Assembly (NCBI RefSeq): GCF_001186125.1
Contig: NW_014040002.1
Location: 26,859 to 60,254 of the forward strand
Reading direction: 5' to 3'
Length of the DNA stretch: 33,396 bases
Source of the DNA: Sphaeroforma arctica JP610
Lineage: Eukaryota > Opisthokonta > Ichthyosporea > Ichthyophonida
Shown piece by piece: positions 30,479-33,396 of the stretch. Numbering within the stretch: the stretch's first letter is position 1; every line of letters begins with the position of its first letter. The translations under genes and the position numbers were made by a program. Under the pieces are notes generated by a model. It was given only the letters and a program-made list of their open reading frames with translations. It did no database searches and had not been told where the DNA came from.

Positions 30479-33301
30479 CTACCCTATCCTATACACACTC
30501 ACAATAGAATCAGCACCACCGGCTGCCAGAACCGTCTCGTGCGGATGAAATGTGAGGCAATTGACCGGGCCTATGCGTTGGCCTAAGAAGCCTTCGTGGT
30601 ATTGCACTGTCGACAGCGGTCGCCCGTCTGCTTGGTACGAGAGTACCAGTTCTTGGAACCTCGTGCCGCTATGGTTGGGAGAGGGAATATTGTCATCAGC
30701 TATGGAGTTGGGACGTTATATCCAAGGAACATTTATGTGAGAAACTCTGAGGCGTGTACAACTAACGTAAAAACGTAAAAAGTAAAGTAATTGATAATCT
30801 CCCATGCGTGTACAACTATCGTAAAAACGTAGAAAGTAAAGTAATTGATTTCAGGCGTATACAACTAACGTAAAAACGTAAAAGGTAAAGTAATTGTTAA
30901 TCTCTCAGGCGTGCATAACTTACGTTAAAATGTATAAATGTAAAATGAAAAATGAAGAGACTCGGCGTGTACAACAATCATTAAAATAAACCCGTGAAAA
31001 TCCGCACTATCGTCGGCATCGTGCCACATCATATAGAGCGGGATACCGGACACTCACACTCAGGCGCGTGATGGCTTCGAGCATGGTCTCAACCATGCCA
31101 CGAACGAACGGATGTAACACCAAGAGTCCATGCCATGGATAATGTCATACGGGGTATACAGCATACGAAGCGTGATTAAAGGACTTGCGTTTGCACGATA
31201 ACACGTTTATAAGACATGTCGCATGCGTGTCTTCGAACGCCCTGTTTTGTATCCCCACCCCCACCAAACAGTCATTGACACAAACAACCCCCCAATACAC
31301 AAGTGTTCATTGACACAAACAACCCCCAATACACACGAGATCATTGCATACCTCGCAATCAACGGCGCATAGTTGTGGATGGCCAGTGCAGACATCTGTT
31401 GATTCGGCGAGTGCGCAACGGACGACAAAACATTATGTCCCTTTCGCAGGTCCCACTGCTTGATCGCCCCATCAACACTGCGATACCAAATAAAAATAAC
31501 GTACATATATGTAAACATATGTGTGGTGTGCAGAGAAGTCCGTTTGTAAGTGTTATACCAAGTCGTGGCCGTGGTGATGGTTCTTACCCGAGGGTTTAAA
31601 CCCGGCCCTCTCGAGTGACAGGCACACCCGTGTCACGAATCTATCCAAGGTATATAAACCCAAATGTCAAATAACACTTGTATGGGTTGGTTCGTTCGTT
31701 CGTTTTCGTCAAAGCCCACGATTGCCCGCTATGCAGTTCCGCTTCGCAGTTTGTGAGTTTCAGCCGGAAACCCCCTATATATGAATATACAAGACCCCCC
31801 TGAACAACTGTTGGACTTGTCTGTGTACACACAATCTGTGTAGATGTGTAATGTGCGTAAATATGTATTCAACCAGTACGCGCAGTCAAGTGAAAGTGTG
31901 CAGATACTGAGAGGACTGCTCAACACTCGAGCCCCCAACTCGATGAGCTGAAAGATCTAGACACGTGTGCATGAAGATCACATAGATGTTAATAAGTGTC
32001 AATGTATATATTACTTAGGTTCTCTTGTTCTCTGTGAATCGATTCAATCATAGTGTGAAAGTCTTCCCACCTGGTGAAGTGCATGACATGCAGCGTACAC
32101 ACCAGAGATACCCACATCAATAGAGTCCGATTGTGTTTCGATAATAGTGAATTATTAAAGTGCATAATATACCAAATACGCCCCAAAAAAATAGACACAA
32201 TCATGGTATGTAACCTCAGGGATAGACACACTAATAGGGCCCGACTGTGTCTCGATTAGAGAGGATTATTGGGACATACACCGTGATACAACTGGAGAGC
32301 ACCAGTGAGCAATCATGATGTACAGTTTTACTGTAAGCTGATAGACAACTTGCAAGCTGGGGGCACCCCAAGATCAGCCGCGGGAAGAATAATATGAACA
32401 CTCCTTCTTCAACTATCCGAACAAATACTGTACACCTGTGTGTGCTCATAAATATTGATATATACAGCTCAACATAAATATGTTTGTAATAGTAGCCTGA
32501 TCATAGATCTTACCTGCCAGACACTAACATGCCATTAGAGTTAGATTGAATTCTGGTCTTTAGCACCCATGACTGGTGGTCCGATAAGGTCATCACCGCG
32601 CGACTGTTGCGCACGTCGTACAGGCAAACTGAGCCTGAAAGCGCGTTGAGAGTAGAGCAAGTGTGTTATGTATGTTTCCACCTGTATATGTGGTTGTACC
32701 AGGCGTTCTACAGACAAAACGAGCCTACGAAAGTGTTATTAAGACGCGAGGAGACGTGTTTTAGCCTGTATACATACACACATAGTTCAACCGTAGTATC
32801 GGCTCCTTCTGAGATATGTAGTGGTGCAGTGCCTCCATGTGCGCGCGCATTCGCTAGAGCTGCTATACCACCATACAAAAAACACTCATGAAATTCTGAC
32901 GCATAGTCACGTCCACTTCCGAGTATATAAACTGCGCGCCCCCACACAAGTGACGATAAGTCCATTTGTACAACATTCAGGTCCATCCATCTGGGCAAAC
33001 CGGCCCCAATATGTGAGAGAGAGAGAGAGAAAATACCTACCCGAGCCAAACCCGCACACCAGCAGCGACTCGTGAAAGGGAGCGTGGGACAACGAGCTCA
33101 CACACACGCTATCACTGCCTGTCTCTATCAGCTGTGTGCACTTCTCATATGCGGCGTCCCATAGGGAGACCACGGACCAATCTCCGGCACTGACGAGCAT
33201 CTCAGAATGGGCGCACCAGTCAATCAGCATACCCGCTTCTTTGGCGGCGAAACAGGGCACGTCGGCCAACCCTCGCCACGCCGTGACTATCTCTTGCGCA
33301 C
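30479..33301 (-). CDS. RPTOR: Raptor (TORC1 scaffold), C-terminal WD40 exons; 5' part outside the window
   Basis: Raptor presents substrates to the TOR kinase in TORC1. Four exons fit: 33041-33301, 32514-32634, 31352-31477 and 30479-30668. Phases agree at all three joins, giving introns of 406, 1036 and 683 bp. Exon 1 reads AQEIVTAWRGLADV, then EAGMLIDWCAHSEMLVSAGD and SLWDAAYEKCTQLIETGSDS, matching the Raptor stretch with VTAW, GAGM-VDW, SSGD, IWD and PTGADS. Exon 2 gives GSVCLYDVRN and DHQSWVLKT. Exon 3 gives SVDGAIKQWDLRKGHNV. Exon 4 gives QYHEGFLGQRIGPVNC, LTFHPHETVLAAGGADS and ends IVSVYRIG-TAG, the usual Raptor C-terminal end. The acceptor at 33302-33303 shows that more exons lie beyond the window. 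It is convergent with the alpha sulfite reductase gene. Confidence 0.87.
30751..30988. repeat. About 54-bp tandem repeat, 4-5 degenerate copies, inside a Raptor intron
   Basis: Copies begin with GCGTGTACAACTAACGTAAA or close variants at 30752, 30806, 30855, 30909 and 30965, with spacing 49-56 bp. The shared core continues with AACGTA, GTAAAGTAATTG and an AATCTC tail. Divergence rises towards the last copies. Confidence 0.9.
31272..31338. repeat. 36-bp direct repeat, two copies, next to a Raptor exon
   Basis: TCATTGACACAAACAACCCC followed by CCAATACACA occurs at 31272 and again at 31308, almost identical. It lies in the intron just downstream (in gene sense) of the exon 31352-31477. Confidence 0.9.
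31478..32513. other. 1036-bp Raptor intron
   Basis: The longest intron in the window. It contains a perfect palindrome GGGTTTAAACCC (31592-31603), a small inverted repeat GTGACA/TGTCAC (31615-31636), a GTTC-type simple repeat (about 31690-31702) and a diverged direct repeat (32107-32280). No nested gene or structured RNA is recognised. Confidence 0.6.
32107..32280. repeat. Diverged direct repeat, about 60 bp, two copies 114 bp apart
   Basis: Copy 1 begins GATACCCACATCAATAGAGT at 32107 and copy 2 begins GATAGACACACTAATAGGGC at 32221. Both continue with CCGA-TGTGT-TCGAT and a GATTATT/GAATTATT word. The similarity is clear but imperfect, so the duplication is not recent. Confidence 0.7.
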
Positions 33302-33396
33302 CTGTATTATGAAGCGATGGTCCGATTTAGTGGGAAACATATGAATTATAGACAAGTTACATTGTACATGCAATCATATCTATTTATATACTTATA

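Noticed and set aside
30226-30507. Plus-strand frame with SLSLSISLSL stretch
   Set aside because: It derives from a CT-rich simple tract and overlaps the terminal Raptor exon on the opposite strand.
1-33396. tRNA, rRNA, CRISPR array, or an intact transposon or viral element
   Set aside because: None seen on either strand: no reverse transcriptase, integrase or transposase motifs, no long terminal repeats, and no cloverleaf-like sequence recognised by eye.

Overview
The window is eukaryotic nuclear DNA. Its genes carry GT-AG introns of about 0.1 to 1 kb. The spacers between genes are long, AT-rich and full of microsatellites, and there is one 820-base assembly gap. The best clues to the organism are a fungal-type two-subunit NADPH sulfite reductase, the lack of any plastid-type sulfite reductase, and a metazoan/fungal-like Raptor gene. 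Together they suggest a unicellular opisthokont, perhaps an ichthyosporean-like holozoan or an early fungus. That placement is inference and was not tested by phylogeny.

Layout: 1-2289 spacer with one weak exon candidate; 2290-7356 (-) sulfite reductase beta subunit, 5 exons; 7357-10605 spacer; 10606-12618 (-) fusion of a PAPS/APS-reductase-like domain with ATP sulfurylase, one exon; 12619-13993 divergent spacer; 13994-14881 (+) uroporphyrinogen-III C-methyltransferase, one exon, whose 3' end is tandemly duplicated; 14882-17170 spacer with a large microsatellite and the gap; 17171-19911 (-) SLC13/SAC1-like sulfate permease with RCK_C domains, 3 exons; 19912-23446 divergent spacer; 23447-27460 (+) sulfite reductase alpha flavoprotein, 3 exons; 27461-30478 spacer starting with a 34-bp tandem array; 30479-33301 (-) the C-terminal WD40 exons of Raptor (TORC1), with the 5' part outside the window.

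The five genes between 2290 and 27460 form an almost complete assimilatory sulfate reduction cluster. The steps are sulfate import (permease), activation to APS and reduction to sulfite (fusion protein), reduction of sulfite to sulfide (alpha plus beta), and the first committed step of siroheme synthesis (SUMT), which makes the cofactor the beta subunit needs. Electrons should run from NADPH to FAD in alpha, to FMN in the beta flavodoxin domain, to the 4Fe-4S/siroheme centre in beta. Three expected genes are absent: APS kinase, the Met8-type dehydrogenase/ferrochelatase, and a sulfhydrylase. The missing kinase matters because the reductase domain is fused directly to the APS-producing enzyme. 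Raptor, next door, senses nutrient state, but I see no evidence of a functional link beyond proximity.
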